Assembly: GCA_033064195.1 (NCBI GenBank)
Contig: JARBJD010000443.1
Coordinates: 1 to 49,860, forward strand
Reading direction: 5' to 3'
Length of the DNA: 49,860 nucleotides
DNA from: Blattamonas nauphoetae
Lineage: Eukaryota; Preaxostyla; Oxymonadida
Positions 30,431 through 39,978 of the stretch are shown one piece after another. How positions within the stretch are numbered: position 1 is the stretch's first letter; the number at the start of each line of letters is the position of its first letter. The notes under the pieces were generated by a model that did no database searches, was not told the origin of the DNA, and saw only the letters and a program-made list of their open reading frames with translations. The translations under genes and the position numbers were made by a program.

Positions 30431-30828
30431 TCAAATTGTGGAGAATAGCCTGTCAATCATCTTTTCATTGTCAGTACTTTGTAATGTATGCGGTTCAATA
30501 GTCGCTTCGACATTGATGATGATATACGACTCCATCAGTTGAAAACGAATCCCTGTTGATGAAATGTCTGTTGATTTGGCAAGGAACGATAACGCTGCTG
30601 TAACCACTGTTGAGTGAGGAGATGACGACAGAGCGAGTATACTCGAAATAAAGCCAGATGGCGATCGTGTTGACGAGAGAACGAGGTCTGTGACGAGTTT
30701 GTTCGCCAGATCGACTTCATCCCACGTCGGCTCAAGGCTCTTCAAAAACTGAGTAACTCTGTCTTCAAGGGCGTTATCAAAGGGGTATTCATCTTTCACA
30801 AGTGCAACAAGTGAACAGTAAATTGTCG
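30431..30828 (-). pseudogene. Armadillo-like family gene, 3' part (split by transposon)
   Basis: From the transposon edge, the minus frame reads STIYCSLVALVKDEYPFDNA, then FLKSLEPTWDEVDLANKLVT and SPSGFISSILALSSSPHSTV. This is an alpha-helical repeat protein of a large family I associate with Blattamonas (armadillo-type fold). It stops at TIEPHTLQSTDN...LFSTI, earlier than family members as I remember them. The 5' part is at 33,818-33,940; across the transposon the frame and the residues GAC-AAA-TCG join exactly once one 4-bp duplication is discounted. The function of the family is unknown. Confidence 0.7.
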
Positions 30829-30832
30829 ATTT

Positions 30833-30853
30833 GTGGCCTTTGGGTCCCAATCT
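30833..30853 (+). repeat. Transposon terminal inverted repeat, left
   Basis: Starts GTGGCCTTTGGGTCCCAATC. It matches the right end over about 21 bp with one C/T difference. Confidence 0.85.
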
Positions 30854-31226
30854 TACTCACGTTTGTAATTTCAGGAATAGCATCAATCTCTCGTGATTTC
30901 ATCAGAACTGGTGTCCGAAAACTGTGAAGTGCAGCAGTTATCTGAAATCGTAACCAGAAAAAAGAAGATCTCAAACTCCAACAGATCCTCTTTACAGCAA
31001 ACAATCTCATCGTGTCCTCGAATAAAACGTGAGTTTCCCTCCGAATAACAGCTGCAAAGATTGGATTCTGTTTCCTCGACGATTTTTGGCTGGATTCTGT
31101 TCTCCTTGTGGATCTCATGTAATACTGCAGATTAACGCCAAAAGATGAAAGGTGAGAATAGAATTGAAAAATTAAACGCATACAGTTGGTCGTTCAACTC
31201 AATCAGCCCATCAGCCCGATGAATAT
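30854..31226. other. Transposon 3' non-coding part
   Basis: About 370 bp between the end of ORF2 and the left inverted repeat. A minus-strand frame (31,181-30,789) crosses it into the host gene but has no recognisable content. I see no other gene. Confidence 0.4.
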
Positions 31227-32855
31227 TCATTCCAAATCTTCTTGCGTCAGGCCGTTGTCAGAGTCGGATCCTCCGCAACTGGCGCCTGATTCTACTTCCA
31301 AATCATGCTCATCAATCTTTGCCACAGGATGACGGTCGGATCTGTTTTGAGGGAAGTCATACCTGGCCTGTAGGTATTCAATGCACTTGAACACCTCGCC
31401 AAGTAGAGCAGGTGCTTTGTTAAGAGGTACGGTCGAACATTTCACTTTCAGCTTTAATACTCTTGTTGAAAACTTAACTAGCGTGTCGATTCCGTCTGTA
31501 ATATGAGAACCTGAGAGCGGCGCTGAAACGATGTATTCGCCGCTGATGTGATGATGGAGGTATTTGGAAAAATGGGGTATAGCACATATCGATGTAGTTG
31601 TCGACGGCTGATAATCGGTTATTCTGTTAGAACAGCGAAATCATAAAGAAAAGTCAAAACAAACTGGAAAAATTGATAAATGTTTGTCCCTCGTTTGAGA
31701 GTTGAGGGGAGTGATGCTGTTTGTTGTTCGAAATATTTTTGCAGAGATGAGATGTCTTCTATCTGTTGAAACGGTTTTCGATTGTGAATTATGTGTGAAA
31801 ACAATGCAAAAACTCGATCACAGGTGTTTTTTCCATGATGAGGATAGTAATAGTTTAGAGTTGATTGGAATGGCCGAAAATTGTGATGGGCATCGCACAG
31901 AATGTAAGTTGCGAATTGAAGTCACCTGAAATGGGGACCTCCGTCACTCCAGTGTTTCAGTACGTTAACATCCGAAAAGTAAGCGTCTGCAAAGATCCGA
32001 GTCACACAATGGATAGTAAAATCGGCGGTATGTCTGAGAAAGGGACTTAATATCGTGAATATACGTGTGATCGTCTGTGAACCTACTTTTTTGTAACAGC
32101 ACATCGTGAGGACGGTAATAGGGGCCATATTAAAGAAGTTTTGCCCTTTTTCTGATTTAGAAAAGGGGACTTTGAGGTTTTCTTTGTAGTCCAAGACACA
32201 AACACATTCAGAATCTGCAAGGGAAGATATATCCAATTTTTGTTGCATTTGTTGGTTGATGGCTTCTTCTCGATGGCGATGAACAAGTCTTGCGAGTTGT
32301 TTTTTTGTTAGTTGTTGGAATAGTGGCACATCGGGCGCGGTCCCACACTTCACAAATGTCACAGACATCTGTTCTGTTTGCAGCTTGTTTGACACAATAC
32401 TGAGTCAATCGCCACATTTTGTCGACTGATAGAGTTGAATCTGGGAATAATACTTGAAAATCCCGGAAAATGAGAGACTTCGGTTCGAGTACCAAGCGAG
32501 TAGACTTAAACAAAGTGAAAATACCCTGGATTCCCACCTGACGGAGATATAGTCGATTGGATGAGGTATACGTGCCAGTTTGAAGGAGAGAAAGCATAGT
32601 CTTGAAGTCTTCAGAGTTGGTGTTGAAGATTTGGTCAAAATAAGGGGTAAGAAAATCATCGTCTGAGTCGTCTTCCCCCAGCCGTAATTCGTCACTGGAA
32701 AGTGATGAATTTGCATCGTGATCCTCATCACGGTCTGTAATCATCAATTCCGAAAAAGTAGAGACATCTAGTGAAGGTGTTTTGAGCAATGGATCGATCT
32801 CTTCACCTGAGGTGACCGTGAATGAATCCTTGTTGTCTGAAGATGGTAGATTCAT
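31227..32855 (-). CDS. Transposase-like protein (ORF2 of the 2,981-bp transposon), damaged
   Basis: The N-terminus is acidic and Ser-rich (MNLPSSDNKDSF, SSDELRLGEDDSDDD). It is followed by a helical part, a CVKQ...CDIC cysteine pair, QLARLVHRHREEAINQQMQQ and a probable RNase H-fold core: VLDYKENL (first Asp), WSDGGPHFR (second Asp) and a YYYPHHGKNTCD motif. The C-terminus is acidic (GGSDSDNGLTQEDLE). An intron at 31,624-31,664 (41 bp, GTTTG...TTCTAACAG) restores the frame near the end. Defects: a frame change at a seven-T run (plus strand 32,300-32,306) and an in-frame TGA at 31,922-31,924 just after GPHFR. The DDE role is inferred from motif spacing; the superfamily is not recognised. The ATG overlaps the ORF1 stop as ATGA. 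Confidence 0.65.
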
Positions 32856-33672
32856 GACAAAGAGAAAATGTGAATACGTGACTGATGAACACTGGCTCGT
32901 GTCTGGAGATGAGTGAATAGGTTGTCAGCCCGTGCTCTCTCCGTCTTTGTCTTTCGTTTCCTTGTTTGTCGTCGTATCTTCCGGAATTCTTTTGATTTCA
33001 TTTTTTCATTCAGTTCTCCGATCCAATAAAAGTCTAAATGTGAAGAAAAAGAAAGAAAATCAGAGGAAAAGTCAGATCGTTCAACGAAACTGAAAACACA
33101 GGAAGAGAAAAGCTGGTTCGAGAGGAAGGGAAATCAATTTCTTACCAATCTGATCTCCGTATTCGTCGTAATTGTCTAAAGTGTTCATATCCTCTGTTTC
33201 GGCGTTTAGGATTTGTTCAGTAACTACAAAAACAAAATTATTGGCAAAAAAACAAAAGAGACTTCATACCTCGTAATTTTATAGAATCTTCACTTGAACT
33301 AGTGGAAATGCTAGTAATGTAGGAATGAAAGATAGCAATGTCGTGAAGGGACGGAGTTCGTGCTGGATCAGGTTCGGGTGGATGGAATCGAGTTTGATGC
33401 CAGATTCCAGCATCAGCGTGATCTTTCGCAACTCTCCGCATGTACGGAGAATGATTCAATCGATCGTCAAAATCTCCTTGATAAATCTCTTCGACCAGAG
33501 CATAAACACGTCGAAGAATGTCTCTTTGAGGGAGAGAACTCTCGTCGAAGATTTGTTCCAAACCATCTTTGATCCGCCTGAGTCCCTCTTGAATTCGATT
33601 CATTTCCGTTTTCAGCAGTTCATATTGCTTTAATTTTTGGTTTCTGTTCAGTAGTTTAATGGTTTTAGGCAT
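32852..33672 (-). CDS. ORF1 of the 2,981-bp transposon, three exons, unknown function
   Basis: Exons on the minus strand are 33,672-33,270, 33,223-33,145 and 33,033-32,852. The introns are 46 bp (GTATGA...TTGTAG) and 111 bp (GTAAGAA...ACATTTAG). The spliced frame is open for about 220 codons: a basic, helical start (MPKTIKLLNRNQKLKQYELL), SLPQRDILRRVYALVEEIYQ, MRRVAKDHADAGIWHQTRFH, an acidic DNYDEYGDQIDFYWIGELNE and a strongly basic KIRRQTRKRKTKTERARAD near the end. The basic tail could bind DNA or act in nuclear import. It is intact here. It lies inside the transposon and precedes the transposase, so an accessory mobility role is likely; no family is recognised. Confidence 0.7.
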
Positions 33673-33792
33673 CTGAAGATAGAAATATGGGCTGTTTTGT
33701 GATTTGATTTTGAAGAAAAATGGAGAAATGGACAACGGAAAGCTGAATGATAAAATTTCAGGATTGTAATTCAGGAGGGATTAGTGAATCGT

Positions 33793-33813
33793 AGATTGGG
33801 ACCCAAAAGCCAC
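33793..33813 (-). repeat. Transposon terminal inverted repeat, right
   Basis: Reversed, it starts GTGGCTTTTGGGTCCCAATC. See the left end. Confidence 0.85.
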
Positions 33814-33817
33814 ATTT

Positions 33818-33940
33818 GTCCTCAACCTTTATATCTGAGTTCGGATCGAAATTCAGGAATGGCTCATGCAATGCTTTGACAGTTGAATGTGATTCTGGTG
33901 AAGGATTCAAACATGCATCATTGGTTGTGTTCAAAGCAAC
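33818..33940 (-). pseudogene. Armadillo-like family gene, 5' part (split by transposon)
   Basis: The minus frame reads NTTNDACLNPSPESHSTVKA, then LHEPFLNFDPNSDIKVEDK and runs into the transposon edge. It joins the 3' part at 30,828 in register. An in-frame TAA lies just upstream at 33,941-33,943 and no ATG is seen in the open part, so the true start may be further upstream in another exon or lost. Confidence 0.6.
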
Positions 33941-33943
33941 TTA

Positions 33944-34165
33944 TTCTTCTTCCATTGAAAAGGGAGGAGGATCATCCCACGTCTTGCACACACAATCTGT
34001 GAAACCATCGCGAAGCCATCTTTTTCGGATAATTTGAGTAAGTGATCATCATACATTGATGAAAAGAGAGGTCGGAGGTCGAATTCTCGATGGATTTCAG
34101 TTCTGACAAATTAACACGAAGAAAGGGTCAGATCAAATTGTGTCGAACTTCCGAAATACGATCGA
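33944..34165. other. Spacer between the split armadillo gene and the surface-protein gene
   Basis: About 220 bp between divergent genes. No clear promoter element is recognised. Confidence 0.3.
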
Positions 34166-37100
34166 ATGATCATTTTCTACGCTTTGTTGCTAACTTGTCG
34201 CACCGCTACATCAACAGCTGCCCATGACTCTCACTCTCTTCGAACACTTCTGGGCAATCATCAGAAGATGGCCAATCTTCGTCATCATACTCACGAATCA
34301 TCCATTCAAATACCGCTCGGCAATTACCACATTGAAAACTACATTGTCAGCTCAACGTCATTGAGCTTGAATGGATATTTCTCGACGATCTCAAGGTTTA
34401 TTTTCCTGATTTCTTCAGAGATTTCTCTCAGCCAATCATCTATCAATTCGGAGGAATTTGATGAAAAAAGAACTGTCCCACTTCTGGTGGCTGAAAACTC
34501 AACACTGTCGTTGTCACAGCTTGTGTTCGACTGCCGTTGTGTTGGTTCGACTGTAGCCACCGTCGAATCATCAACCGTCGTCGTATTGTCAAGCAGGTTC
34601 ATCTCCAACCCACAAACCTCGCCATTTGTCGTGACATCTGGTGCCGGCACACTCGGAAGCACAATCACTTTAATTGCTTGTTCGCATTCCACTCCAGACT
34701 CTTCCATGCTCCTCCCCTTCGTGACCACATCTCCGCAACTATCACATCGTCAATATGACACCTCAGCCTCTCTGGCTCCTACCAGCTCGTCACTTGTCAC
34801 TTCATTCCTCTCTGTGTACGGAAGTGACCTTACTCTGGAGGATTCCAACCTCGTCCTTCGAACTGGCCCACTACTCGATTTTGGAGCATCAAATCAGGAT
34901 ATCTCTCAAACTGTGGGATTAGATGTTGGAGACATCACGACATCGTTGAGTGGGAGTGTCCTTTCCAATGTAACAACGTCATTCTCGACTTCTCACAAAT
35001 TGCGTCTCCCGTCGTCCCTCCACCAACATCTGTTGGGCAATACAGTCACACGCAGCACACACCACCTATCGGGAACATCGTGTCTGGATATGAACGTGTT
35101 TGGCAGCTTGTCGTGCCGCAACACGTCGTTCTCGCACTGCCACACCAATCTGGAACCGTCTTCCGACTATCCGTCATTCGTTCTCCAGCACTACGCCTCG
35201 ACCGCCCGACAATACATCGATAAACCCACACCTCTTGTCAAGATCACGTTTACTCTGTGCACATTCCTTTCGATGACAAGCGTCGAATATGGTGCTGCTG
35301 TCCGGATCGCGGCCAACAGCGACGTCTCCTTCACCGAATGTTCGTTCAAGTCCATCTCTGGAGATTTCGGTGGAACGCTGTATCTCTCGGGCGGTTTCAA
35401 TGAATACACTGTCACGCTAACCATCTCGCTGACTTCCTTCGTTGCTTGTACAGCTACCGACTTTGGACAGGTCTATGCCGCCAACTGTCGCTGTGTTACA
35501 ATCACAGAGACGTTCTTCTTTGACTGCGAAACAACGGACACCCGTGCATTTGGAGGAGCATTCGCACTCAGCAAAATCTCACTCCTGGTCATCGATGAAT
35601 GCGCTTTTCGGACGTGCGAAGCGCGAGATGGCAATACAGCAGGAGGCGGGGGCTATATGAATGAGTGTCCGAGTCTGACGATCTCTTCGACACAGTTCAG
35701 GGGGTGTTTTGCTAAGCGCGGATCAGACTTGTTTTTCTCGGATTGTGGGACACCAACCGAGCTGAAAACGAAGGTCAAGAATTGCTACACCGATTCGCCA
35801 GGAACGTCTGTGTTTGAGGTAGGTGCCGATGCGGTCGTCCCGGACGTGCTCATCGCTTACGACACTCCGACAACAGTAACCCGTCTAGCTCTGAAACCAG
35901 AGCCGAACATCTTCTCAGCTCCCGTGGAGGTCACCCTTGCTGCCAGACAACTCTGGAACAGTCCCAACTGCAAATTTGGACACACCTCCCTCAACCACTC
36001 GTCTGCTCGTTGTCAATTTCGACACTCTCGGAACGACAGGAATGAGTGATCTGATCCGATTTGGACGGGCCGAACGGTTTCAATTCGGTGGAATATATAA
36101 AGCATATGCAGCGTCCGCCCCAATCCGACCAACCGACATCAGCTCAAAATCGTTCATAATTGCTGATGACAAACGCCTTCACAGCTTCAACAGCAAACTT
36201 GGAACCAAACTTGGAGAGATGCTGGTCAGTTTGGAAGCACGGGGGCTCACGGTGGGTGACTTCGTTGTCAGTTTCAAAGACAAGCCCGGTCTCAGCCTCA
36301 CATTCACGTTCACTCAGACTATGGTTGAACCAGACAACCAAGTTTCGAAAGAAATATCTGTTGGACCGTTTGGAACGAATAAGGGGTTCTTCCCCGGAGA
36401 GACGTACGAAGTAAGTTCCATCGAAGGAGATTTTACTGACGGCGTCAAGTTCGAGACGCCGAAATTCTCACTTGTAATGCCGTCATATCCAGAAACATAT
36501 ACTTTTGGAGTGGACAAGTCGAAAGGAGACACAGATGGGAGCTGCAGGGTGAGCGATGACACGTGCGGGACACTCGACTCGGCTCTTTCGACTGTTGATC
36601 TGTTGCGGATCAAGAATGGCATCTTGAAACTCGGAACAATCGATCCCTTATCAACTCCACAGGTCGTTGGAAGTGGTCGGGAAGTGTCGATGTCGCCGAA
36701 TGGAAGCGGGCAGTCATCTGTGGTCATTTCTTCGTCGTTCCCATCATCAGAATCGCAGGTGATGACAGTGTCTGGAGGATCGTTGAAGTTCGCAAATGTG
36801 GATGTGACGCTTCTGTCGTCTTCCCTCACTCTCAAATTGGTGAAGGTGACAGACGGCGCATTCGAAATGAAAGACGGATCGATCAAACGCGATGCCTCGT
36901 CCACCGCCAACTCTTTCTTCGGCCATCCGACACCAAACGACGATGTGTGCTCGTGGAGTGGAGTGGTCGAGCTGATCGACTCCACTGGTTCGTTCATCTC
37001 GTGCAACATCACCAACCATCAGAATGGAGCGATTGCGCAATCGGGAGGATCGGTGACGATCAAAAACGTGTTCTTCGAGTCCAATGGTGCTCCGTATGAA

Positions 37101-37811
37101 GGCTTCCCATCTGCTCGCCAGAACGTGTTCTGCTCTGGAGACGGCCAACTGGAAGTGACTGAACTTACAGGAGATGGGAAGGATGAAGCGTCACTCTTCC
37201 CAGGAATCTCTGCTGCTGACTGTTCTGTCGCTGGCGAGACAACGACGATGTCGCTACCAACGGTTGACGTGGAGAAGAGCAAAGTGACGTTGGACAAGAA
37301 GACGAAGAGCTATGTTGCTGAGATTGCGGGAAGTGCGTTCACACCGTGCGGATTGTCGATCGAAGTGTTCGCCATTCTGAAGAACGGATCGGAGGAAGTG
37401 ACTGAGCCACTCATTCTCAACGTGGAGACAGCCACCATCTTCACAGAAACAGCCATCACCACATCGATCCCGGCATCGCACATGGAGAATCTGACCAAGA
37501 ACGTTGCGTGGACACTGCGACTGAAGAACGGAGACGAGCGACTGTCAAGCCAGTCGTTGGTGCTGCGGAAGAAGCCAGCGAACAATGTGTGGATGATCCC
37601 GTTCTTCATCATACTCTTCCTGGCGATTGTGGCAGCTGTTGTTGTGGTGGTGATCGTTCTTTGGCGGCGAAAAAACAAAAAGGCAGTTAACGGAAGTGTA
37701 GAGGCTCAGGAACAAGCAGGATCCATTCCCCAAAACACTCCTCCGACCAGTGAAACGGCAGAAGCTGAGCCACAAGCAGCCAAGTCCGAAAAAGACAACA
37801 ATACCCCATAG
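34166..37811 (+). CDS. Type I membrane surface protein: signal peptide, beta-helix, Ig-like repeats, TM (frame change inside)
   Basis: The N-terminus MIIFYALLLTCRTATSTAA is a good signal peptide. A Cys-rich right-handed beta-helix follows (VSFTECSFKSISGDFGG, LTSFVACTATDFGQV, LVIDECAFRTCEARDG). Near 35,930-35,945 the frame must change by one base: the first frame (34,166-36,049) stops making sense and the second (35,937-37,811) continues (GTVPTANLDTPPSTTRLLVV). Ig-like repeats, a CRVSDDTCGTLDSAL junction (about 36,543) and another helix segment come next. A single membrane helix follows (IPFFIILFLAIVAAVVVVV, about 37,593-37,665), then WRRRKNKK and a short Glu/Pro-rich tail. One indel, a sequencing error or frameshifting could explain the break; mutation or error is likeliest. 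Confidence 0.75.
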
Positions 37812-38124
37812 AATGGAGAAGACAGAAGGAGCTGACCATTCTCACAACTGTTAGCTCCCTTCGATCATCTTCTTCGATTTAATAGCCATTCCGTAAAACT
37901 CTATATCCATTTGCAGTTGCTTCTTCGGTGTACGATAGTCGCACCGACCATTCTCTTTCATTCTCAACTCAGATGTTCTGTTTCTTTGATTCTTTTTCGG
38001 TTCTGGAAAAGGAAATTGTGAAGTGAGGCCAGAGAAGACAAATATCACACGCAGACAGTGTTTGTTGTTCAAAAGAAGTCAGAAACAGTTCAAAAGAGTA
38101 GCTTGGTCTTATTTGATTCTATTC
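37812..38124. other. Spacer between convergent host genes
   Basis: 313 bp of 3' flanking sequence between the surface-protein gene (plus) and the armadillo-family gene (minus). No gene or strong hairpin is seen. Confidence 0.4.
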
Positions 38125-39084
38125 TTATTCTGGAAGATTCATGCCAAGCTGGTTGTTCCATGCACTCGAGCAGACAACAATACTATCTGCGTAGTTTCCA
38201 TTTTGGGCGTTTCGCAGCTTTTCCTCCATCACGTCTTCGATGCCCTCTTTTCTCAACATTCGATGCATTCTCCTCCACATCTGTCCCACAACTCCGCCTT
38301 TTGTGTTCCATTCCCGCTGTATATCGACCATTTCATACAAAAAACTCCAGATTGACCGTTCAGAGTCGAAGAACGTGAGATAACTTGGGATCGTGAGGAA
38401 GACGGGCATATTGAGAACAAGTTCCATTGTGGGTTGATGATGTGGAGATATTTCGAGGAGTGTGGCGAGGAGATTCAGAAAATACCTGGATTGCTCTACA
38501 TCGACGATCGAACAGCGGTTCACGCATAAAAGGCCAAAATATTGCTCGTAAGGTGAGAGAACTTGCTGAAAAATCGTCTCGTGAACAGCTTGTTGTTCAT
38601 CGTTATCTTCAATTTGGAGTTGTTCGAGTCCAACCGGAGTTGAGAGCCCGAGAGAGAACCAGATGATTTTCATGAGATATACGTGGATATCGACTGTTTC
38701 TACAAAGGAAAGAGACAGTGGATTAAGAGTACTGATGAGTTGAGGGATTAGATCAGCTTTGACGAGAGCAAGTCGGACGTGAGGTGAACAGTTCGAGAAC
38801 AGAGAATAGAGCATCTCTTTTGTTGTTGTGATGATTCTCTTACTGGCTGAAGAAATGAGCACCACAATGCACTGGATGAATGTTGTCAACGAATCATCAG
38901 AGGGCGATGCAAGGCTGCCGAGAAAAGTATCGGCTAATCGATGACGCTTCTGAGTCACAAATAAGAGAAGTTTCACAGCTTTCGCTTCTAAAGCGTTATC
39001 AAGTTCAGGCTGCAACTTCACAGTGGCAACGAGAGAACGAAAGACATCGGCCATTTCGGATTCAGAGTCAGGTGTTTCTTCGTC
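38125..39084 (-). pseudogene. Armadillo-like family gene, N-terminus cut off by element B
   Basis: 319 open codons. From the element edge the frame reads DEETPDSESEMADVFRSLVA, then helical repeats: FLGSLASPSDDSLTTFIQCI, ALVKADLIPQLISTLNPLSL, PVFLTIPSYLTFFDSERSIW and RMLRKEGIEDVMEEKL, ending NNQLGMNLPE. It belongs to the same armadillo-type family as the gene split at 30.8-33.9 kb. The frame enters the element boundary at 39,084 in register, so the first exon or N-terminal residues lie beyond copy B. The ATG at 39,054 is internal (SESE-M-ADVF). The rest is undamaged. Function unknown. Confidence 0.75.
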
Positions 39085-39370
39085 AGTAGTGGTATAAGCG
39101 AAATGGGAACCAAACTGGCATAGGTGATACTCCTAGGAGAATTGGAACGAGAAATCAATTTGAATCTCAAAGCCAATTGATTTTTTTTAATATGACTCAT
39201 TCTAATTTCCATCTCACTTACTACTGAAAATATTGACATTTCAGAGTAGTCAATATTTGGCCGTAAATTCAAAAATAAAGGCGAAAAACGGACCTCTTGA
39301 AAAGTGTCTTTTTTGAAGCAAATTTTGAGTACTTTTAGAAAACAACGTCGATTTCTTTTTTTATTCAATT
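39085..39370. repeat. Terminal region of element B (probable terminal inverted repeat)
   Basis: Near-identical, in reverse, to 8,660-8,949 of copy A. It ends at the host junction CTTCGTC|AGTAGTGG. The six host bases TTCGTC should recur at the far end if the usual 6-bp Polinton target duplication was made. Confidence 0.75.
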
Positions 39371-39386
39371 TTTTAATTTGTATAAA

Positions 39387-39978
39387 ATGAGCAGCGTCTT
39401 GACACCAACACAACTACTGGAAATTTTGGACAAAGAAGATTTGAAAATGAAATCACCTCCGACTCTCAATCGACAAGGAACAACATATCTCACTGGAAGC
39501 ACTTTCGAATACTATCTCGAAGAGAAACCAGATGAAACTTATCAAGTGTACGTCAATAGTTTCGTCAAAGGATACAGACCACATCTGAATCGCCAGAAAT
39601 ATCTTCGACCAGCAAATCGTTGTACAAAGAGAAGCTTATTGAATCAATGAAAATGAGAATTGTGAACTCATTTCTGAATACACTCATTCAAGTACTCCAG
39701 TAACATATCGACACGAAGGAATTGAATGGATAGTAATCCCATCAAAATGGATGAAAGGATTCAGAACTCATCAGAACAAACGAAAACGATACACACAATC
39801 GTTTGTTGAAAATGAATTGAAAAAAGAGAATTGTGAACTCATTGGAACATACACAAAGGTACTTGAGCCATTCAAATATCGCGATTTACGAACAAAGAAT
39901 GAGTATTACGTTCGCTTGGACAATTGGTTGTATTTTGGAGACCGACCTCACTTGAGAAAGTACCATGACAGGTCATGA
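39387..39978 (+). CDS. Short-repeat protein locus, copy B (broken)
   Basis: Homologue of 8,085-8,647. It starts MSSVLTPTQLLEILDKEDLK right after TTTTTTAATTTGTATAAA. It contains units with RPHLNRQKY, ENCELIGTYTK and DNWLYFGDRPHLRKYH. The locus looks broken. The last unit shows the module continues further than in the short frame near the fibre gene. Confidence 0.55.

Larger units (their letters stand above)
30833..33813 (-). mobile_element. DNA transposon of 2,981 bp with two spliced genes, 4-bp target duplication
   Basis: The ends form inverted repeats: GTGGCCTTTGGGTCCCAATC at the left and GTGGCTTTTGGGTCCCAATC at the right (reversed), with about 21 bp matching. Both are flanked by the 4-bp duplication ATTT. 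Both genes are on the minus strand: ORF1 (33,672-32,852, three exons) and a transposase-like ORF2 (32,855-31,227, at least two exons). ORF2 has two visible defects, so this copy is probably not autonomous. The superfamily is not identified; a 4-bp duplication is unlike Tc1/mariner (TA), hAT (8) or Mutator (about 9). It sits in an armadillo-family gene. Confidence 0.85.
30829..33817. repeat. Target-site duplication ATTT on both sides of the transposon
   Basis: ATTT at 30,829-30,832 and again at 33,814-33,817 (AAAT on the host gene strand). The host codons (VEDK-STIYC) confirm that these four bases were present once before insertion. Confidence 0.85.

Noticed and set aside
33816-34037. Plus-strand 73-aa frame beginning MSSTFISEFG
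   Set aside because: It lies opposite the 5' part of the split armadillo-family gene (EPFLNFDPNSDIKVEDK on the minus strand), which explains the open frame.
8950-39084. Elements A and B as the two ends of one giant inverted element
   Set aside because: The same terminus of each copy faces inward, the gene orders are mirror images of one complete gene set, and the adjoining host sequences are two different interrupted genes. Two separate insertions explain this better.
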